Positions 17,111 through 27,416 of a stretch of DNA of 64,000 bases are shown piece by piece. The position numbers and the translations under genes are program-made. Under the pieces are notes generated by a model that did not search any database, was not told where the DNA came from, and worked only from the letters and a program-made list of their open reading frames with translations. The stretch spans positions 184,571-248,570 of the forward strand of contig WGNK01000002.1 of NCBI GenBank assembly GCA_016124535.1, written 5' to 3'. Source of the DNA: Azospirillum sp. Lineage in GTDB: Bacteria; Pseudomonadota; Alphaproteobacteria; Azospirillales; Azospirillaceae. Every line of letters begins with the position of its first letter. The first letter of the stretch is position 1.

Positions 17111-18781
17111 CTATTCCGCCGATTTATCGCGCCGCAGCGACCATTTCACGACGAGGCCGGCAGGCGGAGTCTCGCCTGTCAGGGTGATCTGCCGGCTGTG
17201 TTGGGTGTCGCGACCGCTGCCGGCGTAGAGGCTTTCCTCGATCGCCGGAACCGCCCCGCTGGCGGCGAAATGCCAGGCCGTGCCGCCGGGCAGGCGCAAG
17301 GCAATGCCGCCGCCCCCGGCGCCGACCGCCGCGTCGACCGCGGGATGCAGATGGAAGCGGACGACGAAGGAACGGCTCGCCGGCGCGGCTCCGGCGACCG
17401 GCTCCAGGGCGTCCTCGCCGCGCAGGTCCTCGCCGGATTCGGCGAGAAACCAACGGCGGCGGTGGCGGAAGCCAAAGCCCTTGGCGTAGCCGTCATGGCT
17501 GCCGGCCAGAAGGGTCGCCCCGCCCGATTCCTCGCGCTCGCGGCCGGCCTCGGAAGGCCGGCGCCCCAGGCCACCGCGTTCGGCAAGTTCCGCCGAATTG
17601 GTCTCCCCCAGCACCAGGGTCGAATGCGCCGCGGTCGCAGCCAGCGCCTTGCGCCAGATCGGCAAGCGGCCGGGATGACTGCCGCAATTGACGATGATCC
17701 GCTCTTTTCCGGCGCTGAACTCGAACCCCAGGGCACCGGCGTGGTGGGCCTGGTCGGCCCCCGCCGCCGCCGGCAGCCCGATATCGGCCAGAAGCAGGGA
17801 ACGGCCGGCGACGATCCGCTCATAGCCGGAGTGTCCGGCGCTCTTCAGCGCCCGCCCGCGGCAATCGGCCTGAACCACCACGGCATCGATCAGCGCGCTG
17901 CTGCCTTCCCGGCTGCCATTGAAGCAGGCAAGCCGACCATCGCCATGGCGGAAGAAGCGCAGCGCCGGAACCATCCGCTCGATCGCATGCTGCACCACCG
18001 ACGGCACCTCGATCCGCGCCACCCGCAGGCTTGCGCGCAAATCGATCAGGTGGCGCAGCACCAGCAGAACGCTGGTCGGGTTGCGGTCGATATGGCCGCC
18101 ATCGGACAGGATCTGGCGCGGCAGCTCGCGGTCGAGCAGACGCAAAGCCGCGTCGACCAGGGCGTCGCCGTCGGGCAGGCACAACCCGCCATAGACCAGT
18201 CCCTTGATCGCGACGATCAGACGCTCGCCCGCGAGGTCGCCCGGCAGCACCCGGGCGAGATGCCGGGTCTGGCGGCCGAGGCTGTCGAACACGCAGTAGC
18301 GAAAGCCGTCATCGGCGCTGGCGCAATAGAAATCGTGGAGGCTGAGCCAATTGGCGATGCGGGCCCCGATCAGGGCGGGCGCCCAGCCGACCTGGTTCCA
18401 CACCGCGTTGCATTCGAGCCAGCTGAAGATCAGCCGTCGCGCCTCACGCCGGGGCGCGTCGCCGCCGGCCGCGCGCAGATCGTGCAGCCAATCAAAACTG
18501 TGGAGGTGATCGCGCCATCCGCTCGCCGCCCCGGGCCGGCCCTGCCAGAATTCGTCGGCATCGGCGAATTCGTCGAAGCGCAGCTCCTGCCCGGCGAATC
18601 CGAACCGTCCGGCGAGCACGCAGGCGCCGGCGCCGGCATCGCCCGGCCAGGAGTCGGGCGGCACCATGGTCAACACGCCCGGCGTCCGTCCGGCAAGCGT
18701 CAGGTTGTAGAGCGGGTTGCCATAGGCGAGCAGCCGCGTCATGCCCTTCAGGCGGACGAGAACATCGCGGGAAGCGATCAT
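17111..18781 (-). CDS. Heparinase II/III family protein
   Basis: 556 residues. The N-terminal half is the helical toroid part (SFDWLHDLRAAGG, GGHIDRNPTSVLLVLRHLIDLR), and the C-terminal half is the beta-rich heparinase II/III-like domain (GHSGYERIVAGRSLLLADIG, AHSTLVLGETNSAE). No signal peptide is evident, so a strictly cytoplasmic or unconventionally placed role is possible; the true polysaccharide substrate is unknown. Its position between rsmB and purH is a common alphaproteobacterial order, which supports it as a stable chromosomal gene rather than a recent arrival. Confidence 0.85.
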   Translation of the reverse strand: MIASRDVLVRLKGMTRLLAYGNPLYNLTLAGRTPGVLTMVPPDSWPGDAGAGACVLAGRFGFAGQELRFDEFADADEFWQGRPGAASGWRDHLHSFDWLHDLRAAGGDAPRREARRLIFSWLECNAVWNQVGWAPALIGARIANWLSLHDFYCASADDGFRYCVFDSLGRQTRHLARVLPGDLAGERLIVAIKGLVYGGLCLPDGDALVDAALRLLDRELPRQILSDGGHIDRNPTSVLLVLRHLIDLRASLRVARIEVPSVVQHAIERMVPALRFFRHGDGRLACFNGSREGSSALIDAVVVQADCRGRALKSAGHSGYERIVAGRSLLLADIGLPAAAGADQAHHAGALGFEFSAGKERIIVNCGSHPGRLPIWRKALAATAAHSTLVLGETNSAELAERGGLGRRPSEAGREREESGGATLLAGSHDGYAKGFGFRHRRRWFLAESGEDLRGEDALEPVAGAAPASRSFVVRFHLHPAVDAAVGAGGGGIALRLPGGTAWHFAASGAVPAIEESLYAGSGRDTQHSRQITLTGETPPAGLVVKWSLRRDKSAE

Positions 18782-18896
18782 TGCGTTCGTACTTTACGCG
18801 GGCGGCATGGGATCGGCATGGCGATTCCTACCAAGTCCGCCCGACTCCCGCAAGCCAGCGTGATTGCCGCGATTCGCCCACCGCGCCTGCGCCGGC

Positions 18897-20222
18897 TCAG
18901 CCAAGACGGCGCAGGCGGGCGATGAAGAATCCGTCGAGGCCACCCAAGTGGCCCAGCTGCCCCGGCAGGCTGCGGACATCGCCATTGCGGTCGACCAGTT
19001 CCGACCAGTTGCCGACCTCGGCGGCCTCGACCGGCATCCGCACCACCGGTGCCGACCCGGCAAGCAAGGTCGCGATCTGCTGTTCCGCCTCCTCGGGCTG
19101 GAGCGAGCAGACGCAGTAGACCAACAGACCGCCCGGCCGCACCAGATCCACCGCGCGACGCAACAGGCGCGCCTGGAGCCGGGCCAGTTTCGCCACATCC
19201 TCCGCGGTTTTCAGATGCGGGATGTCGGGATGGCGGCGGATGGTGCCGGTGGCGCTGCACGGCGCATCGAGCAATACGGCATCGGCCGGGGATTCCGGTC
19301 GCCAGGTAACGGCGTCGGCAGTGACCGACACCGCGGCAAGGCCCAGCCGGGTGAGGTTCGCCTGCAGCCGGTCGAGCCGTTTCGCCGTGCGGTCGACCGC
19401 GGTCACCCGCGCGCCGGCCGCCGCCAATTGCGCCGTCTTGCCGCCGGGTGCGGCGCACAGGTCGTAGACGGTCTGTCCGGCAAGGTCGCCCAGCAGCCGC
19501 GCCGGCAGCGCCGCCGCGGCGTCCTGCACCCACCAGCCGCCCTCTGCGTAACCCGGCAATTCGGTGACCAGGCCACCGGCGGCACGGCGCAGAGTGCCGG
19601 TCGGCAACAGCGTGGCCTCCAGGCGCCCGGCCCACGACGCCGGATCGGCTTTGACCGAAAGGTCGAGCGGCGCCTCGTGAAGATGCGCCTCGACGATGGC
19701 ACGGGTGCGGCCGGTGCCGAAGGCCTGGCGCCAGGCCAGCCACAGCCAGTCCGGGGTATTGAGGCGCCCGGCGTCCTGGGTCGCGACCAGGGCCGGCCCC
19801 TCGGCGGCCGAGCGACGCAAGACCGCGTTGATCAGCCCCTTGTAGTGGCCGACCCCGCGGGCCTCGGCCAAGCTCACCGCGGTGTCGACCGCGGCATGGG
19901 GCGGCGTGCCGAGGAACAGCAGCTGCGCCACGCCCAGGCGCAACAGATCCAGCACCGCCGCCTTCGGGGCATCGGGCCGCTCCAGGCAGGCCGCGATCAC
20001 CGCATCGGTCTGGCCCAACCGGCGCAGCACGGTGGCGACCAGCAGGCGGGCGAAACCGCGATCCCGCGCCGCCAATGCGCGCAGGCCGGGATGGGCATCC
20101 AGCGCTTCGTCGAGCGGCCGGCGCCGGCGCAGCACCTCATGGAGCAGATCGAGCGCCGCAGCGCGCGGCGCATCGGCGGCCCGCTCCCCTCCGGAGAGTG
20201 GGTCGGGGTGAGGGCGAATCAT
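18897..20222 (-). CDS. rsmB: 16S rRNA (cytosine-967-C5)-methyltransferase RsmB
   Basis: 441 residues. An N-terminal NusB-like RNA-binding domain (about residues 20-140) precedes the SAM methyltransferase domain. SAM binding is seen at LCAAPGGKTAQLAAAGARV; the two catalytic cysteines are in DAPCSATGTIRRHPD and YCVCSLQPEE. The first 15 residues (MIRPHPDPLSGGERA) are encoded by a REP-like repeat, and no other usual start exists before the conserved domain, so the gene appears to have captured the repeat as its N-terminus. Confidence 0.93.
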   Translation of the reverse strand: MIRPHPDPLSGGERAADAPRAAALDLLHEVLRRRRPLDEALDAHPGLRALAARDRGFARLLVATVLRRLGQTDAVIAACLERPDAPKAAVLDLLRLGVAQLLFLGTPPHAAVDTAVSLAEARGVGHYKGLINAVLRRSAAEGPALVATQDAGRLNTPDWLWLAWRQAFGTGRTRAIVEAHLHEAPLDLSVKADPASWAGRLEATLLPTGTLRRAAGGLVTELPGYAEGGWWVQDAAAALPARLLGDLAGQTVYDLCAAPGGKTAQLAAAGARVTAVDRTAKRLDRLQANLTRLGLAAVSVTADAVTWRPESPADAVLLDAPCSATGTIRRHPDIPHLKTAEDVAKLARLQARLLRRAVDLVRPGGLLVYCVCSLQPEEAEQQIATLLAGSAPVVRMPVEAAEVGNWSELVDRNGDVRSLPGQLGHLGGLDGFFIARLRRLG

Positions 20223-20320
20223 GGGACGGCCTCAAGTGGCGCAGGGACGGGATCGGGCTTGCCGGCCTGCCGGCCGTACGCCCCCCCCGGCCCTCTCCCC
20301 CGCGGGGGATAAGGGAGATT
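20183..20320. repeat. Pair of REP-like palindromic elements between rsmB and alaS
   Basis: Two GC-rich units in opposite orientation: 20183-20216 (containing CTCCGGAG and GGTCGGGGTGAGGG) and 20288-20320 (containing CTCCCCCGCGGGGG). They resemble the CCCTCACCCCGACCC-type dispersed repeats common in alphaproteobacteria. The second can fold into a stem directly after alaS and may serve as its terminator; the first overlaps the rsmB start. Confidence 0.6.
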
Positions 20321-20330
20321 TCGTCGAACG

Positions 20331-23006
20331 TCACGCCACCGCGGCGAGGCTGGTCAGCGCCTGCTCGATCGCGGCCAGGGCCTGTTCCGCGAGGTTACCG
20401 TCGGGACCGCCGGCCTGGGCCATGTCGGGGCGACCGCCGCCACCCTTGCCGCCGACCGCGGCGGCACCGTGGCGCACCAGGTCTACGGCACTGACGCGCG
20501 CGGTCAGATCCTCGGTGACCGCGACCACCAGCGAGGCCTTGCCGTCATTGACCGCGACCAGCGCGACCACACCGGAGCCCAGCTGCTTCTTCAGCTCGTC
20601 GGCCATGCCTTTCAGCTCCTTGGCCGGCATGCCGTCGAGCAGACGGCTGGCGAAGCGCACCCCGGCGATCTCGCGGGCCTCGTCGCGCTTGGCGCCGCCG
20701 CCGCCGAGATCGGCCATCGCGAGTTGCCGGCGCAGGTCCGCAACCTCGCGCTCCAGCTTGCGCCGCTCCTCGACCAGCACCGCCAGCCGCCCCGGCAACT
20801 CGGTCGGGTTGGCCCGGACGGTCGCCGCGGCCTCGCTCAACAGACGGTCACGCTCGAACAGGAAGGCCTCGGCGCCGGCGCCGGTCAGCGCCTCGATCCG
20901 GCGGATGCCGGCGGCGACCGCGGCTTCGGCGACGATTTTGAAGATCCCGATGTCGCCGGTGCGCCGGACATGGGTGCCACCGCACAGTTCGATCGAAAAA
21001 TCATGGGCCGCACCGGGGTCGCGTCCGCCCATCGAGACCACCCGCACCTCATCACCGTATTTTTCGCCGAACAGCGCCATCGCACCCTGGGCGCGCGCCT
21101 CGTCGGGCGACATCAGCCGGGTCGCCACCTCGCTATTGTCGCGCACCCGGGCATTCACCTGATGCTCGACCACGGCCACGTCTTCCGCGGTGAGCGCCAC
21201 CGGCTGACTGATATCGAAGCGCAGCCGCTCGGGCGACACCAGCGAGCCTTTTTGCGTGACGTGATCACCCAGCCGCCGGCGCAACGCCTCGTGCAGCAGA
21301 TGGGTCGCCGAGTGATTGGCCCGGATCGCCGAGCGCCGTCCCGAGTCGACCTGCAGCTGCACGGCATCGCCGACCGCCAGCCCGCCCCTGGCAACCTTGC
21401 CGAAATGAACGAACAGCGCCCCCAGTTTCTTTTGAACGTCGGTGACGGTGAATTCGCCGCCATCGGCGGTCACCAGGCGGCCGGTATCACCGACCTGGCC
21501 GCCCGACTCGCCGTAGAACGGCGTCTGGTTGACAATCACCGCAACCTCGCTGCCGGCCTCGGCATGGGCGATCCGGCTGTCGCCCTGGACCAGGGCCAGA
21601 ACCTTGCCCTCGGCAGCTTCGGTGTCGTAGCCGAGGAACTCGGTGGCGCCCAGTTCCTCGCGGAGTTCAAACCACAGCTTTTCGGTCGCGGCCTCGCCGG
21701 TGCCGTGCCAGGCCTCGCGCGCCTTGCGCCGCTGCTCCGCCATGGCGCGTTCGAAACCGGCGGTGTCGACGGTCTGGCCACGCCCGCGCAGCACGTCCTG
21801 GGTCAGGTCGATCGGGAAGCCATAGGTATCGTACAGCTTGAACGCAACCTCGCCGGACAAGGCGTCGCCGGGCAGGAATTGTGCGGTTTCGTCGTCGAGC
21901 AGGCGCAAGCCGCGTTCCAGCGTCTGCTTGAAGCGGGTCTCCTCAAGCTTGAGCGTCTCGACGATCAACGCCTGGGCGCGCACCAATTCGGCATATTGAC
22001 CCCCCATCTGGCGGATCAGGGCGGGCACCAAGCGATACATCAGCGGCTCGGTACAGCCGATCAGGTGCGCGTGGCGCATCGCCCGGCGCATGATCCGGCG
22101 CAGCACATAGCCCCTGCCCTCATTGGAGGGCATCACGCCATCGGCGATCAGGAACGACGTCGCCCGCAAATGGTCGGCGATCACCCGGTGCGACACCTTG
22201 TGCGGACCATCCGGCTCACTATGGGCGGCCTCGGCCGAGGCCTCGATCAGCGCCCGCATCAGATCGATATCGTAATTGTCGTGTTTGCCCTGGAGCACCG
22301 CGGTCAGCCGCTCAAGGCCGAGCCCGGTATCGATCGACGGCCTGGGCAAGGGCACCTGCAGGGACGGCGTCACCTGCTCGAACTGCATGAACACCAGGTT
22401 CCAGATCTCGATGAAGCGGTCGCCGTCTTCTTCCGGACTGCCCGGCGGTCCGCCCGCCACCTCGGGCCCATGGTCGTAGAAGATTTCCGAACACGGCCCA
22501 CAGGGACCGGTGTCGCCCATCCGCCAGAAATTATCCGAGGTCGGGATGCGCACGATCTTGTAGTCGGGCAGGCTGGCGATCTTCCGCCACAGCTCGAAGG
22601 CCTCGTCGTCATCGATGAAGACGGTGACCATCAGTTTTTCCGCCGGAAGCCCGTATTCCTTGGTCAGAAGCTTCCAGGCCAGCTCGATCGCGTTTTCCTT
22701 GAAATAGTCGCCGAAAGAGAAATTGCCCAGCATCTCGAAGAAGGTGTGATGGCGGGCGGTATAGCCGACATTGTCCAGATCGTTGTGCTTGCCGCCGGCA
22801 CGCACGCATTTCTGCGAAGTGGTCGCACGCCGGTACGGCCGCTGCTCGGCACCGGTGAACACGTTCTTGAACTGGACCATGCCCGAATTGGCGAACATCA
22901 GGGTCGGGTCGTTGCGCGGCACCAGCGGGCTCGAGCCCACGACCTGATGGCCGTTGGCGGCGAAGAAATCGAGGAAGGCGGCGCGGATGTCGTTGGCGGT
23001 CTGCAT
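20331..23006 (-). CDS. alaS: Alanyl-tRNA synthetase
   Basis: 891 residues, full length. It charges tRNA-Ala. The class II core shows [19 protein letters not shown] and [13 protein letters not shown]; the editing domain has the [11 protein letters not shown] and [13 protein letters not shown] zinc-site motifs; the C-terminal DHHA1-like part ([13 protein letters not shown]) is complete. It is transcribed leftward, toward rsmB. Confidence 0.98.
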   Translation of the reverse strand: MQTANDIRAAFLDFFAANGHQVVGSSPLVPRNDPTLMFANSGMVQFKNVFTGAEQRPYRRATTSQKCVRAGGKHNDLDNVGYTARHHTFFEMLGNFSFGDYFKENAIELAWKLLTKEYGLPAEKLMVTVFIDDDEAFELWRKIASLPDYKIVRIPTSDNFWRMGDTGPCGPCSEIFYDHGPEVAGGPPGSPEEDGDRFIEIWNLVFMQFEQVTPSLQVPLPRPSIDTGLGLERLTAVLQGKHDNYDIDLMRALIEASAEAAHSEPDGPHKVSHRVIADHLRATSFLIADGVMPSNEGRGYVLRRIMRRAMRHAHLIGCTEPLMYRLVPALIRQMGGQYAELVRAQALIVETLKLEETRFKQTLERGLRLLDDETAQFLPGDALSGEVAFKLYDTYGFPIDLTQDVLRGRGQTVDTAGFERAMAEQRRKAREAWHGTGEAATEKLWFELREELGATEFLGYDTEAAEGKVLALVQGDSRIAHAEAGSEVAVIVNQTPFYGESGGQVGDTGRLVTADGGEFTVTDVQKKLGALFVHFGKVARGGLAVGDAVQLQVDSGRRSAIRANHSATHLLHEALRRRLGDHVTQKGSLVSPERLRFDISQPVALTAEDVAVVEHQVNARVRDNSEVATRLMSPDEARAQGAMALFGEKYGDEVRVVSMGGRDPGAAHDFSIELCGGTHVRRTGDIGIFKIVAEAAVAAGIRRIEALTGAGAEAFLFERDRLLSEAAATVRANPTELPGRLAVLVEERRKLEREVADLRRQLAMADLGGGGAKRDEAREIAGVRFASRLLDGMPAKELKGMADELKKQLGSGVVALVAVNDGKASLVVAVTEDLTARVSAVDLVRHGAAAVGGKGGGGRPDMAQAGGPDGNLAEQALAAIEQALTSLAAVA

Positions 23007-23164
23007 GGGTCGGGACGCTCTGGTTCCAGGATGCCGGCGGCAGTCTAACCCGTTTTTCTAACAAGCCGCAGCATCGCTGTCCACCGGCCGCGCGACATCA
23101 ATTTGCCTCACTGCGACGAACCGCCTATGATCGTCGATAAAGTGCCCCCCGGGGGAGCCAGCCG

Positions 23165-23458
23165 ATGCGCCCGTCGATCGCCCTGGAGCGGAACCGACAC
23201 GCTCTCGCCGCCCTTCTGGCCCGGCATCGCCTGACCAATGGGCGGGGGTTCGGTTCGGTCGCCCGCGGCGACGACACCGATGGCAGCGACCTCGACCTTT
23301 TGGTCGACCCGCTGCCGGATCTGACGACCTTGTTCGACCTCGTAGCGCTGAAGCATGACGCCGAGCGCCTGCTCGGCGTTCCGGTCGATGTCAAAACGGC
23401 GAATGCCCTGCACCGGCTGGTCCGCGCCCGCGCGCTGAGCGAGGCGAAGCCGCTGTGA
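23165..23458 (+). CDS. mntA: MNT-type nucleotidyltransferase antitoxin (MntA-like)
   Basis: 97-residue minimal nucleotidyltransferase. The active site GSVARGDDTDGSDLDLLVD (residues 30-48) has the GSx10DxD pattern with Asp42 and Asp44. In the characterised MntA-HepT system this enzyme AMPylates the HepT toxin on a tyrosine and so neutralises it. The stop overlaps the GTG start of the downstream hepT relic by 4 bases (GTGA), the usual coupling. GGGGGAG precedes the ATG. The gene itself looks intact. Confidence 0.85.
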   Translation: MRPSIALERNRHALAALLARHRLTNGRGFGSVARGDDTDGSDLDLLVDPLPDLTTLFDLVALKHDAERLLGVPVDVKTANALHRLVRARALSEAKPL

Positions 23459-23705
23459 CCGCGAAACCCGGCCGCTTCACCTTGCATGACCTGCTAGATT
23501 CTTTTTCGTGCAGGCAATTGAGCGGGTGAAAGAGGACGTAACCGACCTCACCAAGCCCCGGTTCTCGGCCGATACCAGAAATGGCCACCAGATGCGCGAC
23601 GCCGTTGTTCTCAACCTCGGCACCATGGGCGAGATCGCCGACGACATCCGCAAGCGCTTCCCGGATATCGCCGCCAACCATCCCGAAATTCCTCTTCGGT
23701 GGTGA
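23455..23705 (+). pseudogene. hepT: Broken HepT (DUF86) toxin gene
   Basis: Reading from the GTG at 23455 gives a HepT-like start (RFTLHDLLDS) that loses frame at a run of five T (23502-23506). The next frame continues as QAIERVKEDVTDL, then AVVLNLGTMGEIADDIRK and HPEIPLRW before a stop at 23703. One extra T would join the two into a normal HepT. The C-terminal part with the RX4-6HXY ribonuclease/AMPylation motif is missing or unrecognisable after the stop. The toxin is therefore probably dead while its antitoxin is kept. A sequencing error could explain the T run but not the lost C-terminus. Confidence 0.7.
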
Positions 23706-24576
23706 TGCCGGTCTCCCATGGGATTGCGGCATTTGGCGGTCGACAGATGTGCCTCGCCGGAAAATTTGATAATTGGCGAAATGCAAAAGAAACTGTCCCG
23801 CCAGGGTAGAAAATCCGTGGCTCCGACCGGCGCCGGCGCAGCCTGCTCAAATGGCCTGCCGGCGGTGGGCTGGCCGGCCCGAGGGAAACCCGAGACGGAT
23901 GGGATCCGCGCCCGTGGCTCATGGCACCGCGCACAGATATCGATGCATGCCAGCCAGGGCTGGTCGGTGAGGGATCGCAGGCGGTACCGCCCGGCGATCT
24001 CGGCCTTGCGGGCCTGGCGCCAAGCCGCTTGGTCTCGGCTCGGCGGCATGACCGGGGTGAACTGCGCTCCGGCAGCCGGCCCGGCCGCCCGGCAATCTCC
24101 GCCGGGCAGGCGAGGTCATGACTGAGGGCCGCGACGGCCTCCCTCGCTTCAACCGGAAATATCGCGCAAAAACAGAAATCTGGCGAAGGGCCCAGTGTCG
24201 CCTGAGAGCGAGGCCGCGATGGTCGGGCCTGGCGATCGATCAGCCGGTCTGGGGCCGGGTCCCAGTGGCCAAGCCCCTCAAGAAGCGAGGACTGCTGACC
24301 GCGCCATTCGGCGCAAGCTGCGTCGGCCCGCACTCCCAACTCGACAAGCCGAAGCAGCGGCTGAAGTGCTCACACACCGCAAGTTTCTGGCTATTCCGCG
24401 ATATCGCGGGCATTCCGGTTTGGAATCGGCGCAACGACGGCCATATCAATCCGGCGATGCCCCGCTGCGCGGGGGCCGCGGCCATGGATGCGTCACACCC
24501 CCCTTGCGCTCCTAGCGCCGCCGAGCCAGTTCCAAAGCGCTAGACCACGCTTGAAAGTCAATGCTATAGATTACCG
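23706..24576. other. 871-bp interval with no supported gene
   Basis: Overlapping frames on both strands give only low-complexity Arg/Pro/Ala text. The first 60 bases continue the hepT relic (GLRHLAVD is a possible trace of its missing C-terminus). The last 40 bases are less GC-rich and precede the radical SAM gene. The segment separates housekeeping genes from the glycan island and may be decayed mobile DNA, but nothing specific was recognised. Confidence 0.45.
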
Positions 24577-27375
24577 ATGATCGCACCAGAAAGTGAATTC
24601 AGCACGATGATCGACGAAACCGCACTGAACAGCAAAGCGACACTCGGTGTAATTCATCGTGGTTCATCTGGTCGGGTCGCAGCCGGACGCGTCGTCTTTT
24701 CTCCGGCGCGTTTCTTTCGGTTTCACGACGATGCAGAGGAAATAACCATACTTTCCCTGCTGGCCGACCATCTACTGGCGCTGCCGAATTTGGCTTTTTT
24801 TGGCGACCAGCCACTGCTGAACGCCCTGCTCGCGGTCAGGCCGGAACTGGCGAAGGGCACCCGGACGATCACCGCGCCCGCCGAGCTGCCGGAGGGCATC
24901 AGCACGGTGTTCATCACGGCGGTCGATGCCGTCTCGCGCCTGCGCCTGCGCCAGGCCCTGCCCGCCGGCCTGACGGTATTGGACGTGGGTATCCTGGCCG
25001 AGATTGCCACCGCGGATTTGCCGGCGCGCGCCTGGACTCCGATCAGCCGCAACATCTATCCGATTTTCCTGCCGGAAATCCGTTTTGAGCCGAACCTGGA
25101 CCTTCTGCTGCTGGATTGTCCCGCCCGCAACCTGGCCCTGATGCCGAATGGCCTGGGCTATGTTCACAATGCCCTGAAGCGGACCTCGGTTCGCTTCCAG
25201 ACCTTCGACCTCGACATCGTCACCTACCATCGCTTCCACATCACCCGGCTGTTCGATGAAGCCGGCGAGGTCGTTCTGCCGTCCGGGCGGAAAATGCCGA
25301 TCGACCCGTGGCAAGCCGAACATTACGACCTCTGGCCGGCCGAGGATGTCATCGCCTATTTCTCGCCGATCATCGACGAAGCCGCCGCCGCCGTCATCGC
25401 GGCACGGCCCCGCGCGCTCGGCCTGTCGGTGCATCAATGCAACGAGGCATTTTCCCGCGCGTTGGTCAACAAGGTCAAAGCCGCGCTGCCCGACCTCCAG
25501 ATCATCGTCGGCGGCTTCTCGTGTTATAATCCGGAGATTGGGCGCCGGGTCTTCCCGGAATGCGACTACATGGCAATCGGCGAGGCTGAACTGACCATCG
25601 GCGCCCTGGTCGAAGATCTGGCGCAGGGCCACCGCCCCAAACATCTGCCGGGGGTGCTGTCGCGCTACGACGATCCCGACCACGTCTATGTTCCCGGGCC
25701 GATGCCCCAGAATCTGGATCGGATCGAGTTTCCGAAATACGAGTGGTTCGACCTCGGCGTCTATCGGAATTTCGACGGCTACCAACTGACCCCGATCATC
25801 GCCAGCCGCGGCTGCCGGTGGTCGCGATGCACGTTCTGCGCCGAGCGGTTCTTCTGGCGCATTCGCTCCGCCACGGCCTTTGTCGATGAATTGGAATGGC
25901 TGGTCGGTCAGGGCTGTACGCTGTTCATGTTCAACGAGAGCGACCTGAACGGCATGCCGGAGAAGCTTCTGGAAATATGTGACGAAATCATTCGTCGCGA
26001 TCTGCACGTGAAGCTCACCGGCCAACTGCGTATCCACAAGAAAAGCGATAGAGCCTTTTTCCAGAAATTGCGCTCGGCGGGCTTCGTCTCCCTGCGTTTC
26101 GGGGTCGACGCATTCTCGGCCAATACCATGCGCCTGCAAAAGAAGGGATATACACCGGATATCGTTACCCGAAATCTGCGCGATTGTTCGGAAGCCGGCA
26201 TCTTCACCGAGGTCAACTGGGTCGTCGGCACGCCCGGCGAAACTTGGGAGGACGTCAATGAAGGCATCCAGTTGATCCTGGCGAACCGCCGCCATATCGG
26301 CCGGCTGGCCAATATCAACCCGCTGATCTTCGTCAATGGCTCGGTCTACTGGCTCGATCCCGACTCCCACAATATTCGCTTCCGCAAACCGCGGGACGTC
26401 CTCTATGCCGAGAACTGGCGGGCGCTGCCGGCAGACCAATGGTATTCCGAGCATCCCTATATCGATCATGAAACCCGCAAACAATACTTCGATCATATCG
26501 TGGTCAGCCTGCATGACGCCGGATTTCCGGTCGGCCCCTGGGCGCAACGGATCATCGACGACGTCAAAATGGCGCGGGATCGTCATCGCGCCGGCGGTAG
26601 CGACGCTGCACTGGTTACCCCGGCGCAGCCTGCGCCGGTGGCTACCGTCCCGGCGGGCGTCAAACCGAGCGCCGGGGGATCGAAGAAGCCGGTCATGGTG
26701 CATTTCAAGGGATATTGGTACGCCATCGACCCCGAGCACTCCTCTGCCCGTGCCTGGTTAGCCGGCGCGAGCGGGCGATGGACCTGGGACCGGCTGCGCA
26801 AGGGGCTGAAAGCGCTGGTGCGGGCCGGCATCCGACGCTTCCGGTCGCCCACCGCAGGCTGGCTCCGGCTGCCCCGCGATGTCTCGGGAGCGGCGATAAC
26901 CGTGGTCAGCGCGGTTTCGGCGCGGGCCGAGGCGGAATTGCTGCGCACCATCGGCAACTACAACATCGTCCGGTTCGATGGCGCCCATTACGGCGTGCCC
27001 CACGGCGTTTCGGTCGACTGGTCTTCCGGCGACGCAGAGACGACGCCCGAGATCGTGCGGGGCGCCGGGCTGAACGACGTGGTCGGCCAGATCAAGCGGT
27101 CCCTGGGTCTCTCCGTCACCCGCGCCGATAGCGTGATCGGCGATATTTGCCCGGCCGATACCGGCACCAGAGCCGCATCGGTGGTCGTCGGCACGCTGTC
27201 CGACTACACGATCCTCTCCTGCGAGGGCTGGTATTACGGCATCCCGAAGCACCATGGCGAGATCGACCTGACCGAACAGGACGTCCTGGAATTGGCCGGG
27301 GTCATTCGCGATTTGTCCCGTGACGTGGTCGAAGGCGAAATCCTCGAACGGGCCGGTGCCACGGCGTCGTGTTGA
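24577..27375 (+). CDS. B12-binding-domain radical SAM protein with C-terminal repeats
   Basis: 932 residues. The middle shows a cobalamin-binding-like Rossmann fold (about residues 270-370: ALGLSVHQCNEAF, IIVGGFSCYNPEIGRR, AIGEAELTIGALVEDL). The radical SAM domain follows with its cluster motif at Cys413, Cys418 and Cys421 (RGCRWSRCTFC), a CX4CX2C form. ESDLNGMPEKLLEICDEI, SLRFGVDAF and GTPGETWEDV are later conserved strands. After about residue 690 a tail carries three copies of a YxI/V...G.YYG(V/I)P-like motif near 705, 792 and 875. Upstream of a glycosyltransferase and glycan exporter, it may modify a sugar or lipid; the substrate is unknown. Confidence 0.75.
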   Translation: MIAPESEFSTMIDETALNSKATLGVIHRGSSGRVAAGRVVFSPARFFRFHDDAEEITILSLLADHLLALPNLAFFGDQPLLNALLAVRPELAKGTRTITAPAELPEGISTVFITAVDAVSRLRLRQALPAGLTVLDVGILAEIATADLPARAWTPISRNIYPIFLPEIRFEPNLDLLLLDCPARNLALMPNGLGYVHNALKRTSVRFQTFDLDIVTYHRFHITRLFDEAGEVVLPSGRKMPIDPWQAEHYDLWPAEDVIAYFSPIIDEAAAAVIAARPRALGLSVHQCNEAFSRALVNKVKAALPDLQIIVGGFSCYNPEIGRRVFPECDYMAIGEAELTIGALVEDLAQGHRPKHLPGVLSRYDDPDHVYVPGPMPQNLDRIEFPKYEWFDLGVYRNFDGYQLTPIIASRGCRWSRCTFCAERFFWRIRSATAFVDELEWLVGQGCTLFMFNESDLNGMPEKLLEICDEIIRRDLHVKLTGQLRIHKKSDRAFFQKLRSAGFVSLRFGVDAFSANTMRLQKKGYTPDIVTRNLRDCSEAGIFTEVNWVVGTPGETWEDVNEGIQLILANRRHIGRLANINPLIFVNGSVYWLDPDSHNIRFRKPRDVLYAENWRALPADQWYSEHPYIDHETRKQYFDHIVVSLHDAGFPVGPWAQRIIDDVKMARDRHRAGGSDAALVTPAQPAPVATVPAGVKPSAGGSKKPVMVHFKGYWYAIDPEHSSARAWLAGASGRWTWDRLRKGLKALVRAGIRRFRSPTAGWLRLPRDVSGAAITVVSAVSARAEAELLRTIGNYNIVRFDGAHYGVPHGVSVDWSSGDAETTPEIVRGAGLNDVVGQIKRSLGLSVTRADSVIGDICPADTGTRAASVVVGTLSDYTILSCEGWYYGIPKHHGEIDLTEQDVLELAGVIRDLSRDVVEGEILERAGATASC

Positions 27376-27416
27376 CGGCGATCCCGCCCAGCGAGCGCCA
27401 TCGTCGGAACGAGAGC

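Noticed and set aside
15284..18925. Plus-strand open frame of 1213 codons opposite purH and the heparinase gene
   Set aside because: Both underlying minus-strand genes are clear families; the antisense frame is a by-product of high GC third positions.
20469..23048. Long plus-strand open frame opposite alaS
   Set aside because: alaS is complete on the other strand; the frame has low-complexity His/Arg/Gln content only.
23455..23705. Programmed frameshift in hepT
   Set aside because: Even after joining the frames, the catalytic C-terminal motif is missing, so decay explains the locus better.
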